A stretch of 64,000 nt of DNA from Enterococcus sp. DIV2402 (GCF_017426705.2 NZ_CP147251.1:2146501-2210500), one strand, 5' to 3'. Shown: positions 45,107 to 53,513, numbered from the stretch's first letter. A program made the numbers and translations. Notes: generated by a model from the letters alone, not told the origin.

Positions 45107-47026
45107 TTACTCACTCCCTAAGTTTTTCAATATATCCTTTTTAGAAAAATTCCCTCTCATTTCTTTAAGCATGTTCGAATCATCAACTATGTTGTAAATG
45201 TCAGCTAAAATTCGCCTTGTTTGCGAGGTATCTTTTTTCGCAATACAAATTAAGAAAATAATATCAACATAGTACTTTTCCCATTTGAATTTCTTCTTGT
45301 TTTTTACAATCACAATCACAGTTTGATGAACATGTATCGGATTTCCATGAGGAACTGCTGTACCAGAAGGAAGATCGGTTCCGCCTAATTTTTCTCGTTG
45401 AAAAAGATTTTCTACAAACTCTGATGTTACAAATTGTTTGTTTACCAATTCTGATCCAATCGTATTGAATACTTCTTCTTTAGACGAGAAATCTGTATCC
45501 ATATAAATAAAATCTGGTTGAATAAATTTTTTTAAATGATGCGACGCTAATAAAGGATTTATTTTATTGATGTTACTTGGCTGATAGCCAGACTTTTTAA
45601 TTTTTTCGATATCATTATCTGTTAAAAATGGTGAAACAAATAATATGTTTTTCTCGGGAATTTCTATTTTGATTGTTGAAATAACTAAATCAAATTGATG
45701 AACATCAATATGTTCTAATTCTGCGACTGATGCAACTTCAATTGTATCCAGAGACGGTAAAATATTTTTAATTCGATTCATTAACAATTCCGACGTGGCG
45801 ATACCCATCTGACAAATCACCAAAATTTTACGATTAATTTTTGCTCGTTCAATGGCTGATTGAAAATATATTGTTAAAAATGCAATTTCGTCTTCATTAA
45901 ATGAAATACCTAAAATTTTCTCGTATTCACTTAAAACTACCCAAATAACATTAAAGGTTAAAGAAAATTCTGTCTTTATTTGTTCTGTAAAAGGGTTATC
46001 GGTTTTATTGTTTGAACGCAAGCGATAAATCATCGGTGGAATATGATTAATTAATTGTTCTTCTAATTTCTTATCATTTGAAAAATCAATGGATAATGCT
46101 TCCGACACTTGCGTCAACAACTCACGAACAACAACGCTATCAATGCTCTCTTCTGGTAAAGATTCAAAACGATTCGATATAAGATGTTGAGAGAAAAATT
46201 TTACATCTTCATTTGTATATGAAAAATTTAAACGTAATGCAGCTTTGTGCAATAGACGAACAGCACTTTCTTCAAAAAATAATGTATATTCAGCATTTTC
46301 AGTTTCTTCATTTTCTTGAATGTGATGTCCATTTAAACTGCGATAAACTAAAATAATAAAAATGTTCAATACGTTTTGTACGTAATAATCAGAAATTGCA
46401 TTGCTATTATCTCGTACATAGTTATATAAAATATTGGTACATACTGAGATAATTTTGTCCCCATAATATGAAGCAAGAACATTCATTTTCATTGGAATCG
46501 TATCTTCATAATAAAAATCTGAATTGCTAATAATATAACGATTAAATTGTAGACAAGCTTTTTGAATATCTAATTCACTTCCTGAAATTCTGGTACCATG
46601 AACATCACTAGCTAATTCAATGTTAGAACCAGCCCGAAGAATTCGCATAATATATTCAAAGTCTTTGCTAATGGATGTCTTACTTACCATATACATCTCA
46701 GATAAATGATTAAAACTGACATCTCGTTCTTCAAAAAGCAGTATTTTCATAATATCTATCCGTCTTGTAACAGTGTCGTACAAATCAGTCACTTCATCAG
46801 TCTCTTTTTGATACTCCTGTTCCTTTAATTCCCTTAATACAATGCCAACCCCTCTCTTTTTTTCAAAGTACTTACCTAAACTTTGAATATAATCTTCTAA
46901 CTGGTTCAACTCGGAATGAATGGTTCGTTTTGAGACGCCTAATTTATTTGCAATAAATTGAACCGTTAAAAAATCATCTCTTGATTCTAGTAGTTCAAGT
47001 AATTCCTTTTGTCGTTTTGTTAACAT
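45107..47026 (-). CDS. PRD-containing transcriptional activator of the pentose-phosphate PTS operon
   Basis: A 639-residue regulator. It has an N-terminal helix-turn-helix (KLGVSKRTIHSELNQLEDY), a Mga-like domain (MVSKTSISKDFEY), two PTS regulation domains, a IIB-like domain (LVICQMGIATSELLMNRI) and a IIA domain with TAVPHGNPIHVH. It is the first gene of its operon, under promoter P1. It probably acts on P1, P2 and perhaps the palindrome at 33770, since these share a half-site. Confidence 0.88.
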   Translation of the reverse strand: MLTKRQKELLELLESRDDFLTVQFIANKLGVSKRTIHSELNQLEDYIQSLGKYFEKKRGVGIVLRELKEQEYQKETDEVTDLYDTVTRRIDIMKILLFEERDVSFNHLSEMYMVSKTSISKDFEYIMRILRAGSNIELASDVHGTRISGSELDIQKACLQFNRYIISNSDFYYEDTIPMKMNVLASYYGDKIISVCTNILYNYVRDNSNAISDYYVQNVLNIFIILVYRSLNGHHIQENEETENAEYTLFFEESAVRLLHKAALRLNFSYTNEDVKFFSQHLISNRFESLPEESIDSVVVRELLTQVSEALSIDFSNDKKLEEQLINHIPPMIYRLRSNNKTDNPFTEQIKTEFSLTFNVIWVVLSEYEKILGISFNEDEIAFLTIYFQSAIERAKINRKILVICQMGIATSELLMNRIKNILPSLDTIEVASVAELEHIDVHQFDLVISTIKIEIPEKNILFVSPFLTDNDIEKIKKSGYQPSNINKINPLLASHHLKKFIQPDFIYMDTDFSSKEEVFNTIGSELVNKQFVTSEFVENLFQREKLGGTDLPSGTAVPHGNPIHVHQTVIVIVKNKKKFKWEKYYVDIIFLICIAKKDTSQTRRILADIYNIVDDSNMLKEMRGNFSKKDILKNLGSE

Positions 47027-47062
47027 ATGATACGCACATCCTAACTTAAAAAAACTTCATTT

Positions 47063-47077
47063 TTGTTAGCGTTATCA
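47063..47077. promoter_or_regulatory. cre site just downstream of promoter P1
   Basis: TTGTTAGCGTTATCA fits WTGNAANCGNWNNCW with one mismatch. It lies between the -10 box and the regulator start codon, where bound CcpA would block transcription. Confidence 0.7.
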
Positions 47078-47090
47078 TGAATACATTTTT

Positions 47091-47168
47091 ATTATAGGCT
47101 GATAACTGAATACTGAATATTACATTTCATTGCAACAAGTTTTGAGTAGAATTGTTCACTTGTTGCAA
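47091..47168 (-). promoter_or_regulatory. Regulated promoter P1 before the PRD activator gene
   Basis: On the minus strand the order is TTGCAACAAG, about 18 bases, AACTTGTTGCAA, TGTAATATTCAGTATTCA, 10 bases, TATAAT (47096-47091). The inverted half-sites TTGCAACAAG and CTTGTTGCAA form the probable activator site. The rest of the gap 47169-47445 shows nothing recognisable except the ribosome site of the next gene. Confidence 0.78.
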
Positions 47169-47445
47169 CTCATAAAATTATAGAATAAGTGCCAGTACCT
47201 TCGTCAGATACTGGCAATTGATTAATTTAGATATTTTTCTTTGACTATTTTGATACCTTAATCCTCTTATTTTTGTCATTTAATATACGGTTTGATTATA
47301 GTAAACATATACATAGTTTTAAAGTCTCACTTTTAGTTTCTAAATCAAATAGATAAAAAATTCATTATTTTTAATAGTATTAAACACCTTAAAAATACAT
47401 TATAATTAAATTATGAAGCATTAATTAATTGGAGGAGGAAGTGTT

Positions 47446-48660
47446 ATGACAAAGAAACGGGGAATCTTTTATTTATATTTATTGCTGTTTTTCTTATTCT
47501 TTACTTTTGGTCAATTTATGCAAGTTTTCTTCACATATTTTATTAATGAGATGCAGAGCAATGCTGATGCTTCATTTACTGGATGGACTTTAATTTATGG
47601 GCGAGCCATGCTTTATCTAGCAGCTACTCAGTTGATTATGCTTCCATTAAGTGGTTTTCTGACGGATTGGTTGGGAAATATTCGTATAATAAAATGGGGA
47701 GCTCTCCTTACTTTCATTTTTGGTGTTCTTAATTTGGGCCTTTTTATTCGTGAAATGAATAGCCCAGTAATTATTTATTTAGTTAGTATTGGTTTCGCAA
47801 TCGTTTGGTCTCTAATCGTTCCAGGATTATATTCTGTCATTCCTAAATTGGTAGCACCAGAAAATTTAATTCGAGCAAACAGTCTGGTTCAATTAATCAA
47901 TCAACTGGTTTTACTGAGTATTCCCAGTTTAGCGCTGTCACTATTTTTTTATCAACCACTGTTCATTTACCTAAGTATTGTATTAATAATTGTGACCTTA
48001 TTGGGCGTTGTTAATTTTATTATCGAACGGAAGACTAACCAAGATGATTTGCTTTCCAATAAGGTATCTTCAAGTCCTGGCGAACAGACCAGTAACGCTA
48101 TTCAAGTGATTTTATTATTGCTAGTAAGCGCAGTCGTCAACCTACCTATTTCTGGATTACAGCAATTTGTTTTACCAATTGTGTCACAGCTAAATGCAGG
48201 AAATGTTTCGACGGAAATGCTTAATTTATTATTATCTTTATTGGGAATTGGGGTAGTAATCGGAGTAATTATAGCCTTTTTCGTTAAATTTAAAGCAAGT
48301 AAAAAAGAGTTGTTAACGATCATGCTATGCTTAGGACTTGCCTTTGCTCTAGTTGGATTAATCAATAATATATGGCTACTTGGAATGATTTTATTGATAG
48401 TTGGCCTGTTGTGGGGAATTTTGAATATTCTACTCCTTACAAAATTACACCGCGTTGCTTTACTTGAAAACATGGGAATCATCATGAGTTTGTTTCTTCT
48501 ACCATCTGTCTTACAACCTTTTGTGTTAATGTTAGCAGGGGGCATCCTAGAAAAATCAGGGGCTTCTCTTCTATTTATCATTTGTGGTGTGCTTATTGCC
48601 GTGATAGCTGGGATTGTATCGTTCTTTTTAAAAGATGTATCTAAAATTACTCCTTCTTAA
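47446..48660 (+). CDS. MFS transporter (drug-efflux-like)
   Basis: A 404-residue protein with about twelve membrane helices. The loop after helix 2 reads SGFLTDWLGNIRIIKWG, a degenerate form of the MFS motif, and the middle loop is charged. GGAGGAGG precedes ATG 47446. It stands alone, with a terminator behind it. The substrate is not known; macrolide or drug efflux proteins of Gram-positive bacteria have a similar layout. Confidence 0.85.
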   Translation: MTKKRGIFYLYLLLFFLFFTFGQFMQVFFTYFINEMQSNADASFTGWTLIYGRAMLYLAATQLIMLPLSGFLTDWLGNIRIIKWGALLTFIFGVLNLGLFIREMNSPVIIYLVSIGFAIVWSLIVPGLYSVIPKLVAPENLIRANSLVQLINQLVLLSIPSLALSLFFYQPLFIYLSIVLIIVTLLGVVNFIIERKTNQDDLLSNKVSSSPGEQTSNAIQVILLLLVSAVVNLPISGLQQFVLPIVSQLNAGNVSTEMLNLLLSLLGIGVVIGVIIAFFVKFKASKKELLTIMLCLGLAFALVGLINNIWLLGMILLIVGLLWGILNILLLTKLHRVALLENMGIIMSLFLLPSVLQPFVLMLAGGILEKSGASLLFIICGVLIAVIAGIVSFFLKDVSKITPS

Positions 48661-48712
48661 ATTCAGATAATAGATGGAATAAACATTTAAAGTTTTTTTG
48701 AAACTCATACTA

Positions 48713-48757
48713 AAAAATAAGTAGGTGATAAGTTTTCCTTATTCCCTACTTATTTTT
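48713..48757 (+). terminator. Terminator after the MFS gene
   Basis: AAATAAGTAGG..ATAAG pairs with CTTAT..CCTACTTATTT and is followed by TTTCTC. It is also A/T-flanked for leftward use. Confidence 0.85.
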
Positions 48758-48794
48758 CTCTTACTACAGCTTTATATCAACCACTTATTCATTT

Positions 48795-49352
48795 TCACCA
48801 TGGATAATAAAAAATGATTCCTGCAAAACCGCTTAAAATCAATAACATAATCGGATTTATTCGGTATTTTCTCAATAAAAATAAGGAAATAATGGTAATG
48901 CACAATGCTGTCAAACTAAACGCAGAATTTTGATCTTTCAAAGACATGGTTCCAAATAATGCAAGTAAAATCATCAATACTGCTGCAGAAATAATCAGTC
49001 CCAAAGAGGCTGATTTTAATGCTGTGATGACATAATGGAAAAATTTATTTTCTTTATTTTTAAGATACCATTGATAAAAAATCATTGAGATAAGACAACC
49101 ACTAATGACACAACTTACAGTTGCTACGATTGCACCTGGTATCCCCAATACGCGTAAGCCAACAAATGTAGAAGTGTTTACTGCTAATGGTCCTGGTGTC
49201 ATTTGCGAAATGGTAATAATATCGCTATATTCTTGTATTGTTAACCACTCCATTTTTTCTACTACTTCCATTTGAATTAATGGAATAATAGCGTATCCAC
49301 CACCAATGCTTAAAAGACCAATCTTAAGAAATGTATAAAACAATGCAAACAT
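48795..49352 (-). CDS. Chromate transporter half-protein ChrA (second gene)
   Basis: A 185-residue membrane protein with one ChrA domain. The motif SIGGGYAIIPLIQMEVVEK and the signature ISQMTPGPLAVNTSTFVG are typical. It pairs with the upstream gene as a two-protein short-chain chromate or anion transporter. AAGGAGAG precedes ATG 49352. Confidence 0.9.
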   Translation of the reverse strand: MFALFYTFLKIGLLSIGGGYAIIPLIQMEVVEKMEWLTIQEYSDIITISQMTPGPLAVNTSTFVGLRVLGIPGAIVATVSCVISGCLISMIFYQWYLKNKENKFFHYVITALKSASLGLIISAAVLMILLALFGTMSLKDQNSAFSLTALCITIISLFLLRKYRINPIMLLILSGFAGIIFYYPW

Positions 49353-49364
49353 ATCTGCTCTCCT

Positions 49365-49913
49365 TTACTTTTTATATAGGGCATAGCCAATTGAGGTTGC
49401 AATGCAAACAAGCAGTATCCAAATAACCGAGACATGAAAGAAATAATTCGCAACAAAAGACAACGGAATCCATAACATGAAAAACCAGTTTTTTTCTTGC
49501 GTAATTGTTTGTGTCATATTAATAATAAAATCAATAATCATCGCAACTACTGCGGCCTCCATCCCTTTTAGAACAGCCGCAATTAACATATTTTGACGAA
49601 AACTCACATAAAACATTGAGATAACTGATAATAAAAGTAAGGGGGGCAATAATGTTGCTACCGCTGCTACAAAAGCCCCTTTCAATCCTTTTAAATGATA
49701 ACCTGTCAATACTGATAAATTCACTGCGATAGCTCCAGGAGAGGATTGAGCAATTGCTGCCATATCAAGCACTTCTTGATTTTTAAGCAGTTTATTTTCT
49801 TTCACAAAATATTGCTGAATCATTGGAACAACTACATAACCTCCTCCAAAAGTAAACGCACTAATAAAAAACATTCTAGTAAATATAAGACGAAAAATTT
49901 TACTTGATTTCAT
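49365..49913 (-). CDS. Chromate transporter half-protein ChrA (first gene)
   Basis: A 182-residue membrane protein with one ChrA domain: FTFGGGYVVVPMIQQYFVKE and IAQSSPGAIAVNLSVLTGY. It precedes the second half-gene by 12 bases. Together the two replace the single two-domain ChrA of other bacteria. AGGAGGAG precedes ATG 49913. Confidence 0.9.
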   Translation of the reverse strand: MKSSKIFRLIFTRMFFISAFTFGGGYVVVPMIQQYFVKENKLLKNQEVLDMAAIAQSSPGAIAVNLSVLTGYHLKGLKGAFVAAVATLLPPLLLLSVISMFYVSFRQNMLIAAVLKGMEAAVVAMIIDFIINMTQTITQEKNWFFMLWIPLSFVANYFFHVSVIWILLVCIATSIGYALYKK

Positions 49914-50011
49914 TTACTCCTCCTCTAGTTTGAAATTTTTTAAATTAACCTACATTATAACATTTAATTCGGTCCTTTTGGTAGACTAGAAACATTTTCA
50001 AGGATAATCAA

Positions 50012-50065
50012 AACCAAGGCGTACGAACCATTTACTTGTAACTAAACGGTTCGTACGCCTTGGTT
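50012..50065. repeat. Perfect 18-base inverted repeat without terminator T-run
   Basis: Arms AACCAAGGCGTACGAACC (50012-50029) and GGTTCGTACGCCTTGGTT (50048-50065) are exact and GC-richer than the surroundings. The 18-base loop is AT-rich. It lies between the chrA genes and a small oxidoreductase-linked gene. Only scattered T follow, so it is not a typical intrinsic terminator. Confidence 0.8.
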
Positions 50066-50122
50066 GATGTAGTGAATTTTTTGACAGCAATTTTTTCTAA
50101 GACAACAAGAAAGAAAAAAAAT

Positions 50123-50302
50123 TTACTCTTGCCATCCTTTAGGTGACCATAATTCACCATCTAATCTGCTTTGTAATTGCTCTTTTCTTTTCTGCTGTTC
50201 TATAATCAATTCTTTTAATCCTAACAGAAAAGCTTTTTGTTTGTAATCACGACTCTCTGAAAATAACTGATCTAATTGTTCGTTAATCCACTGTAATTCC
50301 AT
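50123..50302 (-). CDS. Small hypothetical protein of 59 residues linked to the oxidoreductase
   Basis: ATG 50302 has a strong AAAGGAG seven bases upstream. The protein starts MELQWINEQLDQLFSES and ends LWSPKGWQE. It is charged, with a Gln/Lys-rich central helix (ELIIEQQKRKEQLQ) that may form a coiled coil. It begins 12 bases after the oxidoreductase stop codon, so the two are probably co-transcribed. I do not recognise a family. Confidence 0.72.
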   Translation of the reverse strand: MELQWINEQLDQLFSESRDYKQKAFLLGLKELIIEQQKRKEQLQSRLDGELWSPKGWQE

Positions 50303-50314
50303 AGCTACTCCTTT

Positions 50315-51007
50315 CTAACTTGTGCCATCAAGATACATTTGGATTTCATCAAGTTCCATCCGTGTATCTATGATAAATTCTTCTATTTGTTCAAGAATAA
50401 ATCCGCTATTTTCGGGTAAATATGTCTCATTTAATTGAGATAATTGCTCTAAATACCACCGCTCTTTGGCACGTAAGGAATCAAAATCATGTATGGCCAA
50501 ATATTGTTGATAGCCGATAAGTAAGCGCATCTTCTCCTGTTCGTTCATATATTGAAATTGATAAATCAAAAATGGTTTTAAAAAAGTCATTTGTAGCTTT
50601 TTCGCCATTGCTTGATAAGGGGTTGTTAAGGCACTGATAGTAAACCCTTCTCTTCCACCTACTTGATATTCTTTTTCGGCAGCACCAATAATTAAAACCA
50701 AACCCAATTCCTTCCCTTTGAGTGCAGTGCCTCGAGGTCCATAAGCAAAGCCTTCTGCCAACACATCATCTAACCATTGTTTTAACATAGCTGGAGATGA
50801 ATACCAGTAGAAAGGAAATTGGAGAATAATACGATCGTGTTCCTTTAGTAAACGTTGCTCTTGTTTTGTATCAATTTTCCCATCTGGATAAATTGTTTCT
50901 AAGTGATGATACGTCAGTGCTTCAGATTGAGGAAAAGAGTCTTTCAAATATTTTTGACTGCTAGAACCTGAGATGTCTGGATGCGAAACGATAACGAGTG
51001 TCTTCAT
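50315..51007 (-). CDS. NAD(P)H-dependent flavin oxidoreductase (MdaB/KefF-like fold)
   Basis: A 230-residue flavodoxin-fold enzyme. The core (1-180) has the FMN loop IVSHPDISGSSSQ, FPFYWYSSPAMLKQWLDDV and the GGREGFT segment, as in quinone reductases. A C-terminal acidic extension of about 50 residues follows (GFILEQIEEFIIDTRMELD), absent from the core family. It is the first gene of a pair with the 59-residue protein. Quinone or azo reduction is likely; the physiological substrate is unknown. Confidence 0.86.
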   Translation of the reverse strand: MKTLVIVSHPDISGSSSQKYLKDSFPQSEALTYHHLETIYPDGKIDTKQEQRLLKEHDRIILQFPFYWYSSPAMLKQWLDDVLAEGFAYGPRGTALKGKELGLVLIIGAAEKEYQVGGREGFTISALTTPYQAMAKKLQMTFLKPFLIYQFQYMNEQEKMRLLIGYQQYLAIHDFDSLRAKERWYLEQLSQLNETYLPENSGFILEQIEEFIIDTRMELDEIQMYLDGTS

Positions 51008-51093
51008 TCTTTTCCCTCCTTATACCCACTATTAAAATATAGATTAGTTAATTTGAAAAGTAAATTGTTCCAGAAATTCTTCACGTTACGTAC

Positions 51094-51133
51094 AAAAAAA
51101 CCTATCTTTGAATAAAAAATCAAAGATAGGTTT
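51094..51133 (-). terminator. Terminator of the CotH-like gene
   Basis: AAACCTATCTTTGA pairs with TCAAAGATAGGTTT around an A-rich loop. The minus strand continues with TTTTTTTGT. Confidence 0.88.
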
Positions 51134-51141
51134 AAGTTAAT

Positions 51142-52593
51142 TTATTGAACTTCTGAAGTCGTTTCTTGTGTTTCTGTTGTAGTTTCACTTAAAGTATTCG
51201 TTAAGTACTCAGAAATAGTGCTTACTTCTGAATTTAATGTTTCAGAATCAATGAAATCAGATGCTTGTTCAGCTAATAACGTTTGATATTGTTCTAAAAC
51301 ATCACTCGCAAAATGACTGTCGATAATGGAAGCTGTATATTCAGATTTCTTTTCTTCAATTAATTCGCTAAATGAACTATTCTCTCTAAAACGAGTAGCT
51401 AAGGTATTTTCTCCTATGCCTTTCATCCCTTCGCCATTCGGTCGTCCACCTTCCAATGGTTCAGTGGGCATTTCGCCATTTTCAAAGTCTGCGGATGGTT
51501 CAAACCCTTCACCATCTTCAAAATTTCCATTTTCTGGAAGTTCAAGTCGTTCTGTTCCAGAGAAATCTTCCGGATTAAACTCCCCTTCCGGACGATTCCC
51601 CATCATGCCACTGCCTAAAGATAAATTTTGATCCCAAGCAACAACCGTCATTTTCGAGGTTTCATAATCGTAATAAAGATACGAATTATTTCCTGGTCCA
51701 TCAATATCATCTTCATTACCGACTAAATCTTGCATAGCCAAATAAGTTGCAAATGCATCGACATCTAGATAGTCTTCCAACTGTTCAGCAAACTCTTCAT
51801 CCGTTGCATTGTTAATAAATTCAAGGAAGGTAGTTAATGGTGTAAAGTCATCTTGTCCATATTTTTGTTCAAAAACACCGTCATAATCACTAACTTCAGT
51901 TCCTCGATAAGAATAATCGCCACCAGACTCCGCTTTATATAATACACCTTCTGTTCCAAAGTGTTCTTCTGTCCATAAATCATCATCCGGTACATCAATC
52001 ACTAAACGTAATTTTGCCTCAGAACCATTGATAGAAAAACTTGAAAAGGTACTTTCTTCTGTTTGAACACCCGCTTCATTTAACATCGCTAAAGCTACAG
52101 CTTCATTTAACGATGATTCTGTATTATTCCCTCGAATGACAAAGCGTGAACGTCCCATATATTCTTGGTCGTCCACATATTTGTCTAAACGAATAACCCA
52201 GGGTAATTCTTCAACCTTAATTTCTTCTGAAGATTGATTAGAAATTGTTCGTAAAGTTGAATTTCCCTTTAATTTTAAACCGACACTTTCAAAAGTGGTT
52301 CCATCAATTGTAACTGATGCTTCAATCCATTCTTTCGTTCCATCAGTTTGATAGGATTCAATTAAGCTTGCTAATTCATTTTCATCCACATCAATGCTGA
52401 TTGAATGAACTATTTCATTAGTAAAAAAGCTAGCATCCGTTCCTTCTTCGGTTGAACTATCTTCGACTACACTACTTGTTGTGGTTGTGAGTGTATCTGT
52501 TGTACTCGTTGCACTTGTATCTGTGCATGCTGTGAGCGTAGCTAAAAGAAACATAGAGCTAATTATCGCATAGCGAGTTTTTTTTCTTTGCAT
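51142..52593 (-). CDS. CotH-like kinase-fold lipoprotein
   Basis: A 483-residue exported protein. The N-terminal signal has a lipobox, ATLTAC, with Cys22 as lipid site. A Ser/Thr-rich spacer (23-55) is followed by the CotH domain from about residue 65 to 320. It carries GLKLKGNSTLR, SRFVIRGNN, LAMQDLVGNEDD and VAWDQNLSLG, the last equal to the metal-binding Asp region. An acidic, glycine-rich insert (about 325-380) and a helical tail follow. CotH proteins of Bacillus phosphorylate spore coat proteins; in a non-sporulating lineage the target must be something else on the cell surface. Confidence 0.85.
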   Translation of the reverse strand: MQRKKTRYAIISSMFLLATLTACTDTSATSTTDTLTTTTSSVVEDSSTEEGTDASFFTNEIVHSISIDVDENELASLIESYQTDGTKEWIEASVTIDGTTFESVGLKLKGNSTLRTISNQSSEEIKVEELPWVIRLDKYVDDQEYMGRSRFVIRGNNTESSLNEAVALAMLNEAGVQTEESTFSSFSINGSEAKLRLVIDVPDDDLWTEEHFGTEGVLYKAESGGDYSYRGTEVSDYDGVFEQKYGQDDFTPLTTFLEFINNATDEEFAEQLEDYLDVDAFATYLAMQDLVGNEDDIDGPGNNSYLYYDYETSKMTVVAWDQNLSLGSGMMGNRPEGEFNPEDFSGTERLELPENGNFEDGEGFEPSADFENGEMPTEPLEGGRPNGEGMKGIGENTLATRFRENSSFSELIEEKKSEYTASIIDSHFASDVLEQYQTLLAEQASDFIDSETLNSEVSTISEYLTNTLSETTTETQETTSEVQ

Positions 52594-52725
52594 GATTAAA
52601 ACTCCTTTTTTAATAAGTTGATAATAAAAGAATACCTTCGCTAGCTTAAATGAACCTTAAACTACAAATTCAGCTTTAATTTAGAAATGATTAACATAGG
52701 AATTAGCTGTCGTTATCTGACAAAT

Positions 52726-52772
52726 AAGAAGAGAAGCAGTTGATTAAACCTAAATCAACTGCTTCTCTTCTT
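52726..52772. terminator. Strong hairpin between CotH and DUF2187 genes
   Basis: Perfect 20-base arms AAGAAGAGAAGCAGTTGATT and its complement around a 7-base loop. T-runs are weak, but its position 59 bases after the small gene fits termination. Confidence 0.75.
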
Positions 52773-52830
52773 TCTGAATACGTTTGCATTTCCATTTATT
52801 TCTTGATCCATCTGACATTAATCATTTTAT

Positions 52831-53013
52831 TTAATGATTGTTTGTTAAGACTTCTTGTGATTGTTCTAAATCTTTTTTTCGAACGAGAAATCGATTGAAT
52901 TCTTTGTCTACAATAATAACAGTATTTTGTAAAATTTTTTCTATTTTTCCATTCACGTACTCTTCATTTGGATCTTTTGCTTCGATGAATTTTCCAATTT
53001 TAATTTCTGCCAT
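52831..53013 (-). CDS. Small DUF2187-like (KOW-type) protein
   Basis: A 60-residue protein beginning MAEIKIGKFIEAKDPNEEYV and continuing with a pattern NGKIEKILQNTVIIVD. It resembles the short DUF2187/YkvS family, a beta-barrel of unknown role. AGAAGTG-like sequence lies before ATG 53013. It stands alone with a terminator behind it. Confidence 0.68.
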   Translation of the reverse strand: MAEIKIGKFIEAKDPNEEYVNGKIEKILQNTVIIVDKEFNRFLVRKKDLEQSQEVLTNNH

Positions 53014-53230
53014 TTATATTCACTTCTTTCTTTTCTATTGCGATAATTAGTTATTGGCAGTTTATCATATTAATCGGTCGTTAAACTATTTATAGCTCAA
53101 ACGTTGCTTTTTTTGCCCTGAACGTCGTAAAACGATTAAATAAATCATCTATTTATGTCATAAAACACAAAAATCAACGTTTCATTGTCTAATTATCCCA
53201 AGTTAAAATGTTCAAAATTTAAGTATTTAT

Positions 53231-53275
53231 TATTAAAAAATAGACTTCAAAGATTAACACGTCTTTGAAGTCTAT
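53231..53275 (-). terminator. Minus-strand terminator behind the ABC-permease remnant
   Basis: ATAGACTTCAAAGA pairs with TCTTTGAAGTCTAT around an 8-base loop, with TTTTTT following on the minus strand. No intact gene remains upstream of it, only the relic at 53282-53419. Confidence 0.75.
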
Positions 53276-53281
53276 TTGATT

Positions 53282-53419
53282 TAATTTTCTAAAAGATATA
53301 TCCTAGTTTGTAAATCTAAGAGCCTTTAGCATCGCAATTTCTGCTCAATCTTTCGCAACAACTAAGCTCATAAACAAGCGACTAATTAAACCAGTAATAA
53401 ATAAGGCTACTAAAAAATC
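53282..53419 (-). pseudogene. C-terminal relic of an FtsX-type ABC permease
   Basis: Minus-strand translation gives FLVALFITGLISRLFMSLVV, then AKD-stop-AEIAMLKALRFTN-stop-DIS. The phrase EIAMLKALxFTN is typical of the loop after an FtsX transmembrane helix. Two stop codons interrupt 46 codons and no start is present. The rest of the gap 53014-53538 shows nothing recognisable apart from the two hairpins. Confidence 0.5.
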
Positions 53420-53476
53420 TTAACTGTATTTCTTGTTAAGATTGTGATGCAAAACCTTTTCAAAAGCAAACAAATA

Positions 53477-53513
53477 ACGCCGACACATCAAAACATTAGA
53501 GATGAGTCGGCGT
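53477..53513 (-). terminator. Terminator of the amidohydrolase gene
   Basis: ACGCCGACACATC pairs with GATGAGTCGGCGT with one mismatch around an 11-base loop. The minus strand continues with TTATTTG. It lies 25 bases after the stop codon. Confidence 0.75.

Noticed and set aside
27785..47026. BglG-type RNA antitermination sites for the PRD regulators
   Set aside because: All three PRD proteins start with DNA-binding helix-turn-helix domains, not the RNA-binding CAT domain, and I saw no RAT-like sequence overlapping a terminator before the operons.
48102..48581. Open frame of 159 codons on the minus strand
   Set aside because: It is the reverse of the MFS transporter coding region and has no ribosome site or known motif.
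51142..52593. Spore coat protein gene as a sign of a sporulating organism
   Set aside because: Only a CotH-like domain is present, with a lipoprotein signal; no sporulation gene accompanies it, and the rest of the window fits a lactic-acid-type bacterium.
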